A model generated the notes under the pieces. That model was not told the DNA's origin and did not search any database. It was given only the letters and a program-made list of their open reading frames with translations. Positions 1 to 12,080 of a stretch of DNA of 64,000 nucleotides are shown one piece after another. The stretch's first letter is position 1, and each line of letters starts with the position of its first letter. The DNA comes from Hyperoodon ampullatus (Eukaryota > Chordata > Mammalia > Artiodactyla > Ziphiidae): contig OX457061.1 in assembly GCA_949752795.1 (NCBI GenBank), positions 124,764,152 through 124,828,151 on the forward strand, read 5' to 3'. Both the position numbers and the translations under genes were made by a program.

Positions 1-272
1 GGAGCTGTAGACCCAGGGGTTCTTTTTTTGGTGTAGACTGTGCTAGTCTGAGGGGGGGAGCAGTGCAGTCAGAATGTAGCCATTTCTTTCAGCCTTAATA
101 AGATTCTTAAGGTCTCTGTGGTCCAGGGAAATTATTCAGCCTCACCTCTGAGTTCTAGGGTTTCACAGTGGCGTCTTGTCTATGAATGGTTGCTAGCCAG
201 CTTTCTTGTGAGTGAGATTGAAGTCAGGAGCATCCTATGTCACCATCTTGATGATGTTACTCCAGACTTAGA
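1..272 (-). mobile_element. L1 5' UTR end, antisense, cut by window edge
   Basis: Read on the minus strand this looks like the start of an older mammalian L1 5' UTR. The recognisable block is around 180-272, ending in a CCATCTTGATGATGTTACTCC-like stretch similar to the L1 5' terminus that also closes the element near 15,960. The body of the element would lie to the left of the window. The identification rests on remembered L1 5'-end patterns and has no ORF support. Confidence 0.55.
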
Positions 273-2089
273 TTTTCTATTGTGGTTTGATGTGAGCCTT
301 CTGCACACCTCTGCTATTGTCAATTATCAATATTATGTTGCAAATCAATCAACACTAGCTTACTATTTATCTTTATCTTAGAACTATACCCTCTTTGCCA
401 TCTTCAGAGATCTCTGAAGTTCAAGGCAGCATGATTTGTTCTCCAGACTTGCTGACCCTGAATTTTAAGCTTTGTCTCCTGGCCTATACCATTGCCAATT
501 ACAAATATCTCAAGTAAATCTAGACAGCCCCATTCCTTGGAGCATCTGTAATCACCACTCTCAGCCTTTTTTAGGACAATCATCACTGATTTCCCAGAGA
601 TTTTCTGGTACCCTCACCAGTGAAGGGAATGTCCTCTGTGCCCTCCATAAAAGACAGGTTGGTCTCAATAGTAAACCCCTTTCTGTTCACTTACATAATT
701 TTTTTTGAAAGTTTTAAGTAGTCTCTGACATTACATTTTAAGCCCTCAACACTGGCCTTTAAAGTTTGGTGTATTCCTGACAAATCCTAGTGATATATCA
801 TTTGACTCTCCTATCTTTATTAATAGGCTTAGTTAGTTATCTTTCTAATTCCATGTCGAACAATTAAAAATTGGAAGTATCAGAACTCACTCAACTGTCA
901 AAACTTCTTGACCACAAGTTAATACTGTATATGATCATTGTAAAAGTTTTGGGGTTGAATTCAAAATATAATTGAAATAGTATAATCGATTTTAACGTCT
1001 TAAATCTTTTACTGCTAAATGAAAGTTTTTCTCCAAAGTGTATTTTGAATCATGCTAACATAGTTCAAGAGCTTTTTAATAGTTTCCTTTTGAAAAGTAT
1101 TCTTTAAAAAAACCTTCATGAGAGCTATAAAATGTTTCATTACTCCAGAGTTATATGGCAGGTTTTAAAGTGTAATAATATCATGGTCTCTCTTCCTTCT
1201 CCTTACGTCTGTATCTCCCCAATTCATACCCTAATATGACTCATCACATGCATAGATGAGCTCTGGGATATAAAGGCTGGGAATCTCTGCTGTAAAATGA
1301 GCTATTTTGGTAAGTGAAGGAGAATCATCTTGGAAGTAAGTTGAATGCTTATTAAAAGGAAGAAAAAATAGAAATGCAAGAGTGTCTGACTTAGTCTAAT
1401 TCTTGATTATATATGTATAGGCTGGTGATGAAGTGCTCTGAGAATGAGCAATGTCTAGGGAGATCTGTGCTACCGAACTCTTAAAGATTTACAACAGAAA
1501 GATGTCTCTGTCAAACAAGGTCAGAATGGTTCTATTTGGAGATGAGAATGCTGTGGTCTTAATTTGAATTTTACCTTTTTTCAAGATGAATGGAGAAAAT
1601 AATTGGAAATAGTTCTTAAAATAAGGTAACATTGAAAACTTTCTGAGAATAATCACATGCAAATTAAGTGGTTGGGATACATAGTGACAGAAACCATTTG
1701 AGTTTCAGCACATGTTAATTTGGATTGTTAGGTCAAATTCCTAACATTTACTCATGCTATGTTAGGTAGATAGATGACTATCAGATAATATTACTAATAT
1801 ATGCTTCCTATTTTGTTTCATGATTGTGTGTCAGGCATTGTGTTAGGGATTTTAGGGGACACAAAAAAACAAAGGCATGATTGTGAGTTTACTATTTCTT
1901 AAAGGAGATGAGTCATGCAATGTCTAAATCCAATGTCTTTTATAAAAATAACTATCCTCTTTGTAAAATTTTATAATTTTTTTCAATAAAGAGATCACCA
2001 GAAAATTAAGAAATAAGAAATTATGAGAATATTGGCTTGCTTTGTAAGATAGTGTTAATAATATTGTCATTTTCTGAGAGCCACTTGCA
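273..2089. other. Unique-looking A+T-rich DNA, no gene seen
   Basis: No repeat family, long frame or splice-flanked exon is recognisable. The short frames near 118-708 have no domain character. A few positions (about 1,770-1,860) hint at a decayed MIR or L2 but are too diverged to call. Confidence 0.5.
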
Positions 2090-2265
2090 TAGCAAGAACT
2101 GTAACAATGCTTTATGTATATCTGTACATTTCACACAATTTTACACAGAAAGTACTGTTTTTATCTTCATTACATAGATGAGAATATGCCTTTTAGGAAT
2201 GTTAAGTATATGCCCAAGTATAATAACCAGTTGTTGACTGAGAGCTGTCAGACTTTGTATTAAGA
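2090..2265 (-). repeat. MIR SINE fragment, antisense
   Basis: The order of blocks follows the reverse complement of MIR: an AACAATGCTTTATGTATAT segment, then a 'TTATCTTCATTACATAGATGAG' -like core, then an AAGTATATGCCCAAG block. Old and heavily diverged, with no target-site duplication left. Confidence 0.6.
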
Positions 2266-3570
2266 AGGAAAACACTGGCCCCCTGATCAAGAACCCTTCT
2301 GAGTTTCAGTGGTTGGATACAATGTAACTTTATTTCTCTTTCATTTAAGGTCCCACATGAATTCATTGTTAGGAGGCAGCTTAGTGCCCTTGGTGATTCA
2401 GAAACCTAACTCTTCCATTTTATGGCTCTGTCAGCCATGACTGTGGGACCTTAACAATTCCCTCCATTCAGTGGCAGAAGGAAAAAGATAAATGGACGTG
2501 TCAAACCCACATTTTAGAAGTCCTAAACGGAAAATCAGCCACAATTCTTTAAATTGTATTCTATGAATAGATATTTATTATATATTTATTCATAGAATTA
2601 TAATAATATACAATATAATAATTATATATATTATATATATAATAATAATAATATTTATTATAACATGGCCACACCCAGCTGTGTTGTGCAGAGGGACCTC
2701 AAAATATAGTCACCTCCAGAAACAACTCCACAAGGTAGCAGGCAGAGTACAATTTTGGGGGGTACAGAGTCATCTCCATGAGATTGTTAATGTCATGTTA
2801 ATTTCACATTTCTGTAGGGTCTCCAATAAATAACATGGAAGTGCTATTTTTAACTTTCTGTTTAACTGTTTTACTTAGTATGAAAATTTTACCCTACAAA
2901 TACTTAATTAAATTCATTAATTGCACACTGTGACATGATAGAGAATAGTCTCAGAAGTAACATTTTGATACACTGATCCACTTAACTTCATCATATGCAA
3001 TAACATTCACAAGAAAATTCATAACTCCTCCTACTGAGATATTACTTCCTAACAGCTTTCTGGAATCATACCAATGTCAGCCTCCAGAATTAAAAATAAA
3101 TAAACGTTCTCATCCTTTGAATTTGTCCTAGTAGATAGAAATATTTGGCTTGCCCTTGTGATCAGATGTATCATTTTTCATGTTTCTTAAATCATTAAAA
3201 ATTCTATCATATATGACCAATGATATCAAAACTCCAAAGTCCTTATTGTTTCTCTCACTTGTCATTTTGCATTAACAAGTTAAATGAACTGGAATTTTAT
3301 TTCTTCTACTGTTTGCAAAGTGTAATCTACTTTATTCGTTTTAAACAAATATACATATTTAACAGCTAGATCCTATTTTAATTTAATTAAGTGTAAGGTT
3401 TTTTATGATATAATTGTACATAGAGAAAATATAAAAATGTACAAATCTAAGAATTATACTCTAAAATCATGCTGGATAAAACTTATATTCCTTCCTTTAT
3501 CTATCACCTAATTAATGGAAAATTTTCCCCATACCTATTTAAGAGATATTTTACTTTTAATGTGTTTAAT
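2266..3570. other. Unique-looking A+T-rich DNA
   Basis: Apart from the A+T palindromic tract at 2,552-2,665 nothing is recognised. The block at 2,665-2,780 is less A+T-rich (CCACACCCAGCTGTG...) and might be a relic of an LTR or DNA transposon, but I cannot name it. Confidence 0.5.
2552..2665. repeat. Palindromic A+T-rich tract
   Basis: A perfect 12-bp inverted repeat, ATTCTATGAATA at 2,558-2,569 and its reverse complement at 2,587-2,598, is separated by 17 nt. It is followed by alternating TA/TAA runs to about 2,660. The tract could form a hairpin or cruciform. Confidence 0.75.

Positions 3571-3604
<34 letters not shown>
3571..3604. repeat. (TA)n microsatellite
   Basis: Near-pure alternating TA, about 34 bp, ending 18 bp before the target-site duplication of the next SINE. 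Short tracts like this commonly vary in length. Confidence 0.9.
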
Positions 3605-3608
<4 letters not shown>

Positions 3609-3638
3609 TTAGTAAATTATTATAGAACAAACACTCTT

Positions 3639-3846
3639 TTTTTTTTTTTTTTTTGTGGTACACGGGCCTCTCACCGCTGTGGCCTCTCCCACTGCAGAGC
3701 ACAGGCTCCGGACGCACAGGCCCAGCAGCCATGGCCCACGGGCCCAGCCGCTCCGCAGCATGTGGGATCCTCCCGGACCGGGGCACGAACCTGCGTCCCC
3801 TGCATCGGCAGGCAGACTCCCAACCACCGCGCCACCAGGGAAGCCC
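3639..3846 (-). mobile_element. CHR-type tRNA-derived SINE, antisense
   Basis: The element reads right to left: tRNA-like head beginning GGGCTTCCCTGGTGGCGC (plus strand ...GCCACCAGGGAAGCCC), a B-box-like segment, the CHR body, and a tail seen as a poly-T run at 3,639-3,654. It is flanked by a perfect 16-bp target-site duplication, TAGAACAAACACTCTT, at 3,623-3,638 and 3,847-3,862. The intact duplication implies a fairly recent L1-mediated insertion. Short Pro/Arg-rich frames across it are by-products of its G+C content. Confidence 0.93.
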
Positions 3847-3862
3847 TAGAACAAACACTCTT

Positions 3863-4721
3863 AATCACCACTCTGGTCAAGAAAAGAACTTTGTCAGACT
3901 CCCCAGAAACTTCATCCTAATCATGCGTCTTTTTCATCTTGCAAAAGTATCACCATCCTGATTTTTAGCTTCCTTGTGTGCCTGTATGATTTTACCACAC
4001 ACATGTGACAATATGATGTAATCTTGCCCATTAAAGTCATATCTTTAAAGCATCAATTTATTTTTTACTGAATAAAACATTCTTTAAATTCTATAGGACT
4101 TTACAATTTTCAACAGTTTCACACACATGATTTCATATAATCCCATAATAACCCTTTTCCCCTGACCTCTATCTTGCCCCTCCAACTTCCCTCTCCCCAC
4201 TGGGAACCACTAGTTTGTTCTCTATATTGTGAGTCTGTAAAGCGTCAGTTTATATCTCTGCTTGTAATTCATATGCTGAAGAATCATCGATGCTATCTCA
4301 CCTGTAGATTTTCCTCAAGTGTGTGTGTGTGTGTGGGGGGGGTGTTGATTGCCTATTCACGATGCACTTCAACACGATTCTCCACCATCTGTATACTCTA
4401 CAATTTGTCACTGGGTGCAGAGGCTGAGTTGACTGGGATTTGTGATGCCTTTGGTGAAAGCAGAGGTGGAACTGAGTTCTCCCATCAGGAGACACATGCT
4501 AACAACCGTTGATGTTCAGCACTTAGACCCATTAATTCACTGGGGGTTGTACAGTGAGGATATTCTATCATTTGTTGTCATTGATTAGCTGGAATACTTA
4601 TATAAGAAGATGTCTATTCTCACCATGTCTGTTTAGCCAATATACAGTTAATTTGGGCCTAAGGATGCTCATTGCAAATAAGTTGTTTATTGTTTCTAGG
4701 TTTTTGCAATGGAGAGAACTA
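3863..4721. other. Mostly unique DNA with small repeat scraps
   Basis: Contains a small L1 3'-UTR scrap (4,148-4,236, listed separately) and a short (TG)n-G8 run at 4,319-4,342. The rest, including 4,490-4,690, is unassigned; it looks like old interspersed repeat, but I cannot name the family. Confidence 0.45.
4148..4236 (-). mobile_element. Short L1 3'-UTR fragment, antisense
   Basis: The stretch with CCACTGGGAACCACTAGTTTG and TTGTGAGTCTG matches the antisense C-rich part of the cetartiodactyl L1 3' UTR, which recurs at 12,300-12,375 and 25,170-25,250. Only about 90 bp is recognisable. Confidence 0.6.
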
Positions 4722-4739
4722 GAAAATCTATATATTTTA

Positions 4740-4971
4740 TTTTATTTTATTTATTTATTTATTTGCAGTATGCAGGCCTCTCACTGTTGTGGCCTCGCCC
4801 GTTGTGGAGCACAGGCTCTGGACGCACAGGCTTTGGACGCACAGGCTCAGCGGCCATGGCTCACGGGCCCAGCCGCTCCGCGGCATGTGGGATCTTCCCG
4901 GGCCAGGGGACAAACCCGTGTCCCCTGCATCGGCAGGCGGACTCTCAACCACTGCGCCACCAGGGAAGCCC
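4740..4971 (-). mobile_element. CHR-type SINE with internal 15-bp duplication, antisense
   Basis: Same family and orientation as the SINE at 3,639. The A-rich tail has become a TTTA/ATTT simple repeat (4,736-4,765). A perfect 18-bp target-site duplication, GAAAATCTATATATTTTA, lies at 4,722-4,739 and 4,972-4,989. Compared with the other copies it has one extra 15-bp unit: ACAGGCTCTGGACGC at 4,811-4,825 is followed by ACAGGCTTTGGACGC at 4,826-4,840. Confidence 0.93.
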
Positions 4972-5055
4972 GAAAATCTATATATTTTAAAAGATAATGT
5001 ACCGTGTGAATTCACATTGATTTTCCCAATTCAAATTTAAAACTACATAATTTTT

Positions 5056-5171
5056 GGAATTCCCTAGTGGTCCAGTGGTTAGGATGATGCACTTCCACTG
5101 AGGGAGCGTGGATTCGATCCCTGGTCAGGGAACTAAGATCCCACATGCTGTGTGGAGCAGCAAATACATAA
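5056..5171 (+). mobile_element. Short CHR-type SINE, sense
   Basis: Starts GGAATTCCCTAGTGGTCCAG, has an A-box-like TGGTCCAGTGGTTAG and a B-box-like GATTCGATCCC, and ends in an A/T-rich tail. This is the shorter subfamily also seen at 13,531 and 20,046. A 9-bp duplication, ATAATTTTT, at 5,047-5,055 and 5,172-5,180 is consistent with a target-site duplication. Confidence 0.88.
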
Positions 5172-5369
5172 ATAATTTTTATTTATAAGTAAAAAATAAT
5201 TTTTAACACAACCATATACATATATATGTATTACATGTTGTCTCCTCTCTTCCTCAATGACCCTGATTCTCACTAATACAGGGAATGGAAAATTTAGACT
5301 ATCTCATAATCACTCACTTGCTGTAACCCACATTACCCACATTAATTTCAGAAGAACAATACTTTTTTC

Positions 5370-5435
5370 CAATTGATTGACATAAAACATTGTGTAAATT
5401 TAAGGTGTGGAACATAATGATTTGATTTGAAAAAA
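5370..5435 (-). mobile_element. Short L1 3'-UTR fragment, antisense
   Basis: The block ATTGACATAAAACATTGTGT followed by TTTAAGGTGTGGAACATAAT resembles the antisense 3' UTR of an older L1 family, as in the copy starting at 34,890. Only about 65 bp is recognisable. Confidence 0.5.
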
Positions 5436-6537
5436 GAGTAATAATACTTATACCACTGCAATCCATTATGATTACTGAAAACAGGCAAATTTTGTGTATA
5501 TTTGAACCCCAGTCTCACCTCACACTTCAATGGTGGTACTAGATCTGCACTGTCAGAGGATGTAACCAATTCTGTGCTCTCTCCCTTTACCCTCTCTTTA
5601 TCTTATTTTAGTAATCACTATATATCTAAGGTCCACTTTCTGTTAATGTCATTCTATTCTTTTGGTTGCACAAAGTTCATTCTCTGGGAGATTCATGGAA
5701 ACTCTTTTCCTAAGTTCTTTCATGTCAAAAACAGCCTTCCTATGTCCTTTATACTTAAAAACAGTTTTTCCTAGACATAAAATTCTTGGCTCACATTTTA
5801 TTTTCTCAAACGTCAATTTCTCTGGCATGAAGTGACATTGTCTAAAAGTCTGATAGGATTCCAGTTTTCTTTTTGTCTTTTAAGGCATGTGCCTCATTTG
5901 CCTATAGAAAGGGATTATATTTTTATATATTTTAAAACTAAGTAATGGTACTGCAGTATGCTTTGATGGTCATCATTCTGGCTTAATATTTCCAAATACA
6001 GGGTGGAGTCCTAGAAGACACAGTTTTTTTTAATTTCCTGTATGCTTGAAATTTTTCTTGAATTATAATTTAAAATTTGTTCTTTTCCCTTTTTTTATTT
6101 TTTAAAGACTCCTATTATCTATATGATGGCTCTTCTTTTTTTGTTTCCAATAATAGACCTTTTTCTCATTGTTTTTATCACTTTGAATTTTTAAAATTTC
6201 CTCTTTGTTGTTCTATTTCTCTTAAAGCATTATGTATTATGTCTATTCACTTGTATAGTCCTTAATTTCACCTCAATTTCTAGTTTTTTCCTCTTATTTA
6301 TAATTCTTTCTCGGTTCTCTCATCTTATTTCTGAGTTTTTAAAATTCTTTTCATATCTTTTTCTAAAGTAGTTTAGTTTGTTTTGTAATAGTATTTAATA
6401 GTTTTGATTTATCCAAGTGAAAAACAGTCCTCAAATTGTTCTGAGGAACCAGGCAGACCCAATATGAGATTAAACAACATGGACTGGGGCAAAATGTCAG
6501 TTATTTACTCAAGAAACACATAATTTTTACTGTGGTT
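5436..6537. other. T-rich DNA, possibly a decayed antisense L1
   Basis: The segment 5,600-6,410 is strongly T-rich with phrases such as TAAAATTCTTGGCTCACATT that recall the antisense of an ancient L1 or HAL1 ORF1 region. Divergence is too great to set boundaries. No coding potential is seen. Confidence 0.35.
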
Positions 6538-6755
6538 TAGGTACTATGCTAAGCACTTTCAAATATAAAATCAGTTACTCTTTCTAACAGTCCCATATTG
6601 TAGGTTCAGTTATTATCCCTGTTTTATGGGTAAGGAAATGAGACAGAGAGAGATTGGCGACTTGCTGTAAATCAGACCTCGTGGAGACATCAGGTTATTT
6701 TGTACATGTGCAGTGTGTTTGCAGACAGAGACCATGCTCTTAATCGTTAAGTTTG
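6538..6755 (-). repeat. MIR SINE, antisense, nearly complete
   Basis: Clear antisense MIR order: GTACTATGCTAAGCACTTTC, a TTATTATCCCTGTTTTATGG core, AAGGAAATGAGACAGAGAGAG, and the tRNA-like end GACCATGCTCTTAATCGTTA. An ancient insertion predating placental radiation, with no coding role visible. Confidence 0.8.
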
Positions 6756-7596
6756 AGTGCACAAGGGCAAGAGTAGCAGAAAAGGTCATTCCATACTGAG
6801 CAGACAAAATATGTAACTGAGGTTGCTTAAATTTCTCTTACCTTAAGATACTTTCTAACAGTTTAGAGTAGAACTAAAAAGAGCTGATGACCACAATTTT
6901 AGTCTTGCAATAGTAATACAGAGCTCAAGAAATCAGGCAATGTCTGAAGTCAGAAAGTAAAATTTTTCTACCAGAAAATCTAGAAGTACCCTCTCTACTG
7001 AGAAATACAAAACAGTTGCCTTTATCATCAGACAGATAGTAAACTAATTTGCAAGCAATGCTCATTTACTTACCTTTAGGTATTTTTTGCAAAATCAACA
7101 GATCAACACTGAGCAATTAAAAACATTCTTAAACTGTCTCAGCTTAAAAAAAATAGGGATTTGACAACTATTTTCTAAAGCAGAATTTCCTTTATATATG
7201 AAACTGAATATGCTAAATAAAACTTAAAACTCTTTTTAAATGGATATTTAAATTGATTCCGTGTTATGAGGTATTTGCAATTTTGAGATTACATAATATC
7301 TCAAAGAGATTACATATATATCTCATAATATCTCAGTAATATCTCAAAATATCTTACATAATATCTCAAATCATAAATTAAGATTTAAGTGATTGACACT
7401 TTTTATGTAAGCATAATTTATCCACTCAGTGTCAAATGGCATTCAACAAGTCAACAGTAACCTACATCTCACAGCAGATTGGAGATAGTGCTTTTATTTA
7501 GAATATGGAAGGGTGAGATTTAAGATACTCATTGACAATGTGGTTTGTCAAACCAGATAGGTTTTAACAACTACACACACTTGCAAAAGTGTTGAC
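6756..7596. other. Unique-looking DNA with a degenerate tandem tract
   Basis: No gene or named repeat. At 7,285-7,372 the phrase ATAATATCTCAA recurs four or five times with variation, giving a short degenerate minisatellite-like patch. Confidence 0.5.
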
Positions 7597-7966
7597 TGAT
7601 TCTATGGGCTGAATTCTGTCCTCCAAAATGCATATAATGAAGTCCTAACCCCCAGTGTGATGATATTTGCAGATGAGGCCTTAGGGAGATACTTAGGTTC
7701 AGATGAGAACATGGAGAGAGGACCCTCATGATGGAGTTAGTGCCTTTATAAGAAGAAATACCTGAGGACTCAATCTTGCTCTTTGCCATGTGAGGACACA
7801 GTGAAAATGTGGCCATCTGGAGGCCAGGTAGAGAGTTCACACCAAACCTGACCATGCTGACACCTTGATCTTGGACTTCAGCCTTGAGAACACTTAGAAA
7901 ATAAACTTCTGTTGTTTAAGTCACCCAGTCTGTGGTATTTTGTTATGGTAGCTTAAGCTGATTAAA
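7597..7966 (+). mobile_element. MaLR (MLT1-type) solo LTR, sense
   Basis: The MLT1 landmarks appear in order: TCTATGGGCTGAATTCTGTC near the start, CCTAACCCCCAGTGTGATG, GCCATGTGAGGACACAG, CACCTTGATCTTGGACTTC, an AATAAA poly(A) signal at 7,900-7,905, then TGTTGTTTAAGTCACCCAGT and TTTTGTTATGGTAGC. Length (about 370 bp) fits the family. MaLRs are non-coding relatives of ERV-L, long immobile; no internal region or partner LTR is seen. Confidence 0.88.
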
Positions 7967-8261
7967 CCAACTGCTTTCTAAGAAAAATAAAAGTTGCCGT
8001 CTGGTTAAAAGTTTCAGTCTTTATAATTACAGCTTTTCTCTTTTTGCAGGTCTTTTGGAGTAGATTCCACCTTCCATTGTATTACCTTCTTTTTGTGATG
8101 TCCCTGAAATGCAACCTTAGCTATGTTTCTGAATTATATGAGTACCAAATAATGTGAAATGTTTACTACATATGATGTGGTTGTGAATACCATAAGGGAA
8201 AAAACTTAAAGTAACATACTTACGTGTTCTTCCAATTACTTTAAATTTGTGTGTTATCTTT

Positions 8262-8589
8262 TTTAAAAAAAATATATATGTTTTATTTATTTATTTTTGG
8301 CTGCTTTGGGTCTTTGTTGCTGCACGTGGGCTTTTTCTAGTTGTGGTGTGCAGGCTTCTCATTGTCGTGACTTCTCGTTGCAGAGCACGGGCTCTAGGCA
8401 CAGGCTTTAGTAGTTGTGGCATGCAGGCTCAGCAGCTGTGGTTTGTAGGCTCTAGAGCGCAGGCTCAGTAGTTGTGGCACACAGGCTTAGTTGCTCCACG
8501 GCAGGTGGGATCTTCCCAGACCAGGGCTCGAACCCATGTCCCCTGCATTGGCAGGTGGATTCTTAACCACTGCACCACTAGGGGAGCCC
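8262..8589 (-). mobile_element. Long CHR-type SINE, antisense
   Basis: A longer relative of the common CHR copies, with repeated AGTAGTTGTGGC/CAGGCTC units between the tRNA-like head (right) and the A-rich tail (left). It is flanked by a perfect 14-bp target-site duplication, TGTGTGTTATCTTT, at 8,248-8,261 and 8,590-8,603. The internal GGCTC-TAGTTGTGGC units look like old tandem duplications fixed in this subfamily. Confidence 0.9.
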
Positions 8590-8603
8590 TGTGTGTTATC
8601 TTT

Positions 8604-9002
8604 ATTGTAAACCTTTTGCATTGCTCCTTCACTAAAATTTTAACAATGTTTATCTTTTGCTTTAAAAATTGTATTTCAGTAACTTTAAAATAAAACTACA
8701 TCACACTATAAAATTACTTTAAAAGGAAATAGTCCACTCTTTGATATGTTCTGAGTTTTTAAAAAAGAAGTTTGCCATTAATTTCCTCAAGATTACTTTG
8801 GGTTAAATGTTGTCCAACAGAAGCCAAGCAGTTAAATGCACTCATGCACGTGCACGTGCACACACACACACGCACACACACACATGCACACAAAAGTATG
8901 GCGATAATTTTCTTTAGTATATTTAAAAAGAACTTGATTTTATTTCATCAATATATTTATTTCAAGATAATGGAAGATAAATATGCATATTTTAAAATGT
9001 TT
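8604..9002. other. Unique DNA with a (CA)n tract
   Basis: No gene seen. An imperfect CA microsatellite occupies 8,842-8,893 and contains two CACGTG-type interruptions. The rest is A+T-rich. Confidence 0.6.
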
Positions 9003-12000
9003 CTAAAGACTCCCTATTCTATTTCATCAGTCTGTATGTCTGTTTTTATGCAAGTACCATACTGTTTTAATTACTATTGCTTTGTAAAACATTTTGAAAT
9101 CAAGAAGTGTGATGCCTCCAGCCTTGTGCTCAAGATTGCTTAGGTTACTTGGGGTTTAATGTGGTTCCATATGAATTTTACAATTTTTAAAATTTATGTA
9201 AAATAAAGAGCCATTGGAATTTTCACAGGGATTACACTTAATTTGTAGATTGTTTTGATAAGTGTAGACAGTTTAATAATATTAACCCTTCCAATTCCTT
9301 AACACAGGATGGTTTTCCATTAAATTTGTCTCTTCTTTTTTTTTCACTCATCAATATTTTGTAGTTTTCAGTGTACCAATCTTTCACCTCCTTGGTTAAG
9401 TTTAACCCTAAGTATTTTATTCTTTTTGATGTCATTATAAATGAAATTGTTTTCTTAGTTTCCTTTTTGAATAGTTTGTTGTTAATGTATAGAAATAAAA
9501 CTGAGTTTTTGTTTGTTGATCTTATATTCTGCAACTTTACTGAATTTATTAGTTCTATTTTTTTGAAAGAAACTCTAGGGTTGTCTACATATATGATTAT
9601 GTTATCTGCAAATGGGTAATTTTACTTCTTCCTTTCCAATTTGAATGCTTTTTATTTTTTTAAATTTCTTTTTCTTGCCTAATTTATCTGGCTAGGACTT
9701 CCAGTCTTATGTTGAATAGAAGTGTCAAGAGTGGGCATCCTTTCTCTATTCTTAATCTTAGAGGAAATGCTTTCAGTTTTTCACTGTTAAGTGTGATTTT
9801 ACTTGTGGGTTTATCATATATGGCCTTTATTATTTTGAGACACATTCCTTCTTTAACTAGTTTAAGAGGTTTTATAATGAAAGGTTGTTGAATTTTGTAA
9901 AATGCATTTTTCTGCGTGTATTGAGAAAATCATGTGATTTTTATCTTTATTCTTTTAATGTCATTAACACATTAATTAATGTCATGCTGAACCATTGGGA
10001 TAAATCCCAGTTGGTCATGGTACAATCCTTCAAGTGTGCTATTGAATTTGGTTTGCCAGTATTTTGTTGGGATATCTGCCTCTGTGATCATCAGAGATAC
10101 TGATTTGTAAGGGTTTTTTTGTTTGTTTATTTTTTCTTATAGTATCTTTGGCTTTGCTATCTAGTTAGTGCTGACCTCATAAAATGAATTTGGAAGTGTC
10201 CCTTCTTTTTCAATTTTTTTTTCAAGAGTGAGGAAGAATTAACTTTAATTCTTCTTTAGAAGTTTAGTAGAATTTACCATTAAACTCCTGGGCTTTCCTT
10301 TGTTGGGAAGTTTGTGATTATTATCTAAAATGTGTTTAGATTTTCAATTTCTTCATGATTTGGTCTTAGTAGGTTGTATGGTCCTAGGAATGTATCCATT
10401 TCTTCTAGGTTATTCAGTTTATTGGGGTAAAATTGTCCATAGTTGTCTCTTTAGATACTATATATTTATGTGGCATCATTTGTAATGTCTCTTCTCTCAT
10501 TTCTGATTTTATTTGAGCCTTCCCTTTTTTGTTAGTCTATTTTGAGTCTTCCCTTTTTTGTCAGTCTGGGATTTGAAAATTTGTTTATATTTTCAAAAAA
10601 AAAGTAACTCATAGGTTCATTTATTTTTATTCTATTGTTTTTCTATTTTATTATTTCTGCTCTCATTTTTATTTCCTTTCTCCTGCAAACTCTAGCCTTA
10701 GTTTGTTCTTTTTCTAGTTGCTAAAAGTATTAGATTTTGAGAAAGTATTTGAGATCTTTAATGTGTTTATCGCTATAATCTTCTCTCTTAGTACTGCTTT
10801 TCCAGCATTCCATAAGTTTTGGTATGTTGTGTTTTCCTTTTCATTGATCTCAAGGTACTTTCTGATATTGCTGTGATGCATTGGTTGTTCAAGTATGTTT
10901 TTTAACTTCCGTATACTTGTGAATTTTTCAGTTTTTCTTCTGTTACTTATTTCTAGTTTCATTTCGTTGTGGTCAGAAAATACACATGGTATGGTTTCAA
11001 TATTCTTAAATTAGTTAGGACTTGTTTTGTAACCTAACATGTGTTGTGAGAATATTCCATGTGCAATGGAGAAGAATGCTGTCTTCTGCTGCTGGTGCTA
11101 AGAATGTTCTGTATATGTCTGTTAGGTCTCTTTGGTCTATAGTGTTGTTCGAGTCCACTGTTTCCTTATTGATTTTCTCTCTGGGTAATCTATCCTTTAT
11201 GGAAAGTGGGGTGTTGAAGCCTCTTACTATTATTGTATTTCTATTTTTCCCTTCAGTTCAGCCAGTGTTTCCTTTACTTATTTAGGTGCTCTGATGATGG
11301 GTGCATATATATTTATAACTGTTTTATCTTCCTGATGAATTGACCTTTTTATCATTATATAATGATCTTCTTTGCCTTCTGTGGCAGTTTTGGACTTAAA
11401 AGTCTATTCTGTCTGATAAAAATATGGCACCTCTGCTCTCTTTTGGTTACCATTTGCATGAGATATCTTTTTCCATTCCTTTACTTCATCCTATCTAAAG
11501 GGAGTCTCTTATGGATAGCATATAGTTTGGCTTTTTTTATATGTATTCATTCAACCGCTGTCTTTTGACTGGGGTGTTTAATCCACTTAATTTTAAAGTA
11601 AATATTAATATGTAAGAGCTTACTACTGATATTCTGTTCATTGTTCTTTGTGTGTCTTGTAGTTCTTTTGTTCTTTTCCATTTTCTCCCTTTTCCTTGTG
11701 TTTCATTAATATTTTTATTGATATACCTCAATTCCTGTCTTTTTTTCTATGTGTAAATTTCTATAGGTATTTTCTTTGTGGATACTATAAGGCTTACATA
11801 AAACATCTTGTAATTATAACAGTCTATTATATGCTGGTAACAAACTAATTTCAGTCACATACAAAAACTACGCTTTTATTTCTCTCCTCCCATTAATTTG
11901 TTGTTGATGTCACAGTTTAAATCTTTATATATGATATACTATTAACATATTTTCTACTTATAGCTATAATTGATACTTTTGTCTTAAATCACTAAAAAGT

Positions 12001-12080
12001 GACTTACACCAGCATAGTACACTATAACAGTATTTTGTTTATATATTTACATTTACCAGTGAGTTTTATGTTTTCTTTCA
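9003..12080 (-). mobile_element. L1 ORF2-to-5' region, antisense, 3' truncated
   Basis: The minus strand reads L1 ORF2 from within the 3' third (9,003) back through reverse transcriptase and endonuclease (about 11,200-11,450), then older L1 5' sequence up to 12,080, where the next L1 begins. Frames at 9,238-9,534 (residues KRIKYLGLNLTKEVKDWYTE) and 10,714-10,962 (TTYQNLWNAGKAVLREK) are recognisable ORF2 pieces. The ORF2 C-terminus and 3' UTR are absent. The endonuclease GDFN Asp codon reads Gly (11,219-11,221) and the FADD second Asp reads Asn (9,601-9,603). Dead copy. Confidence 0.88.

Noticed and set aside
3535..3961. Pro/Arg/Gly-rich frames of 64-107 codons on both strands
   Set aside because: They lie in a CHR SINE and recur at every SINE (4,554-5,040; 23,576-23,895; 58,141-58,498; 62,597-63,030). 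They come from G+C-rich non-coding repeat sequence.
7285..7372. CRISPR-like short repeats
   Set aside because: Units overlap and vary, with no spacers; the genome is mammalian. A degenerate tandem patch explains it.
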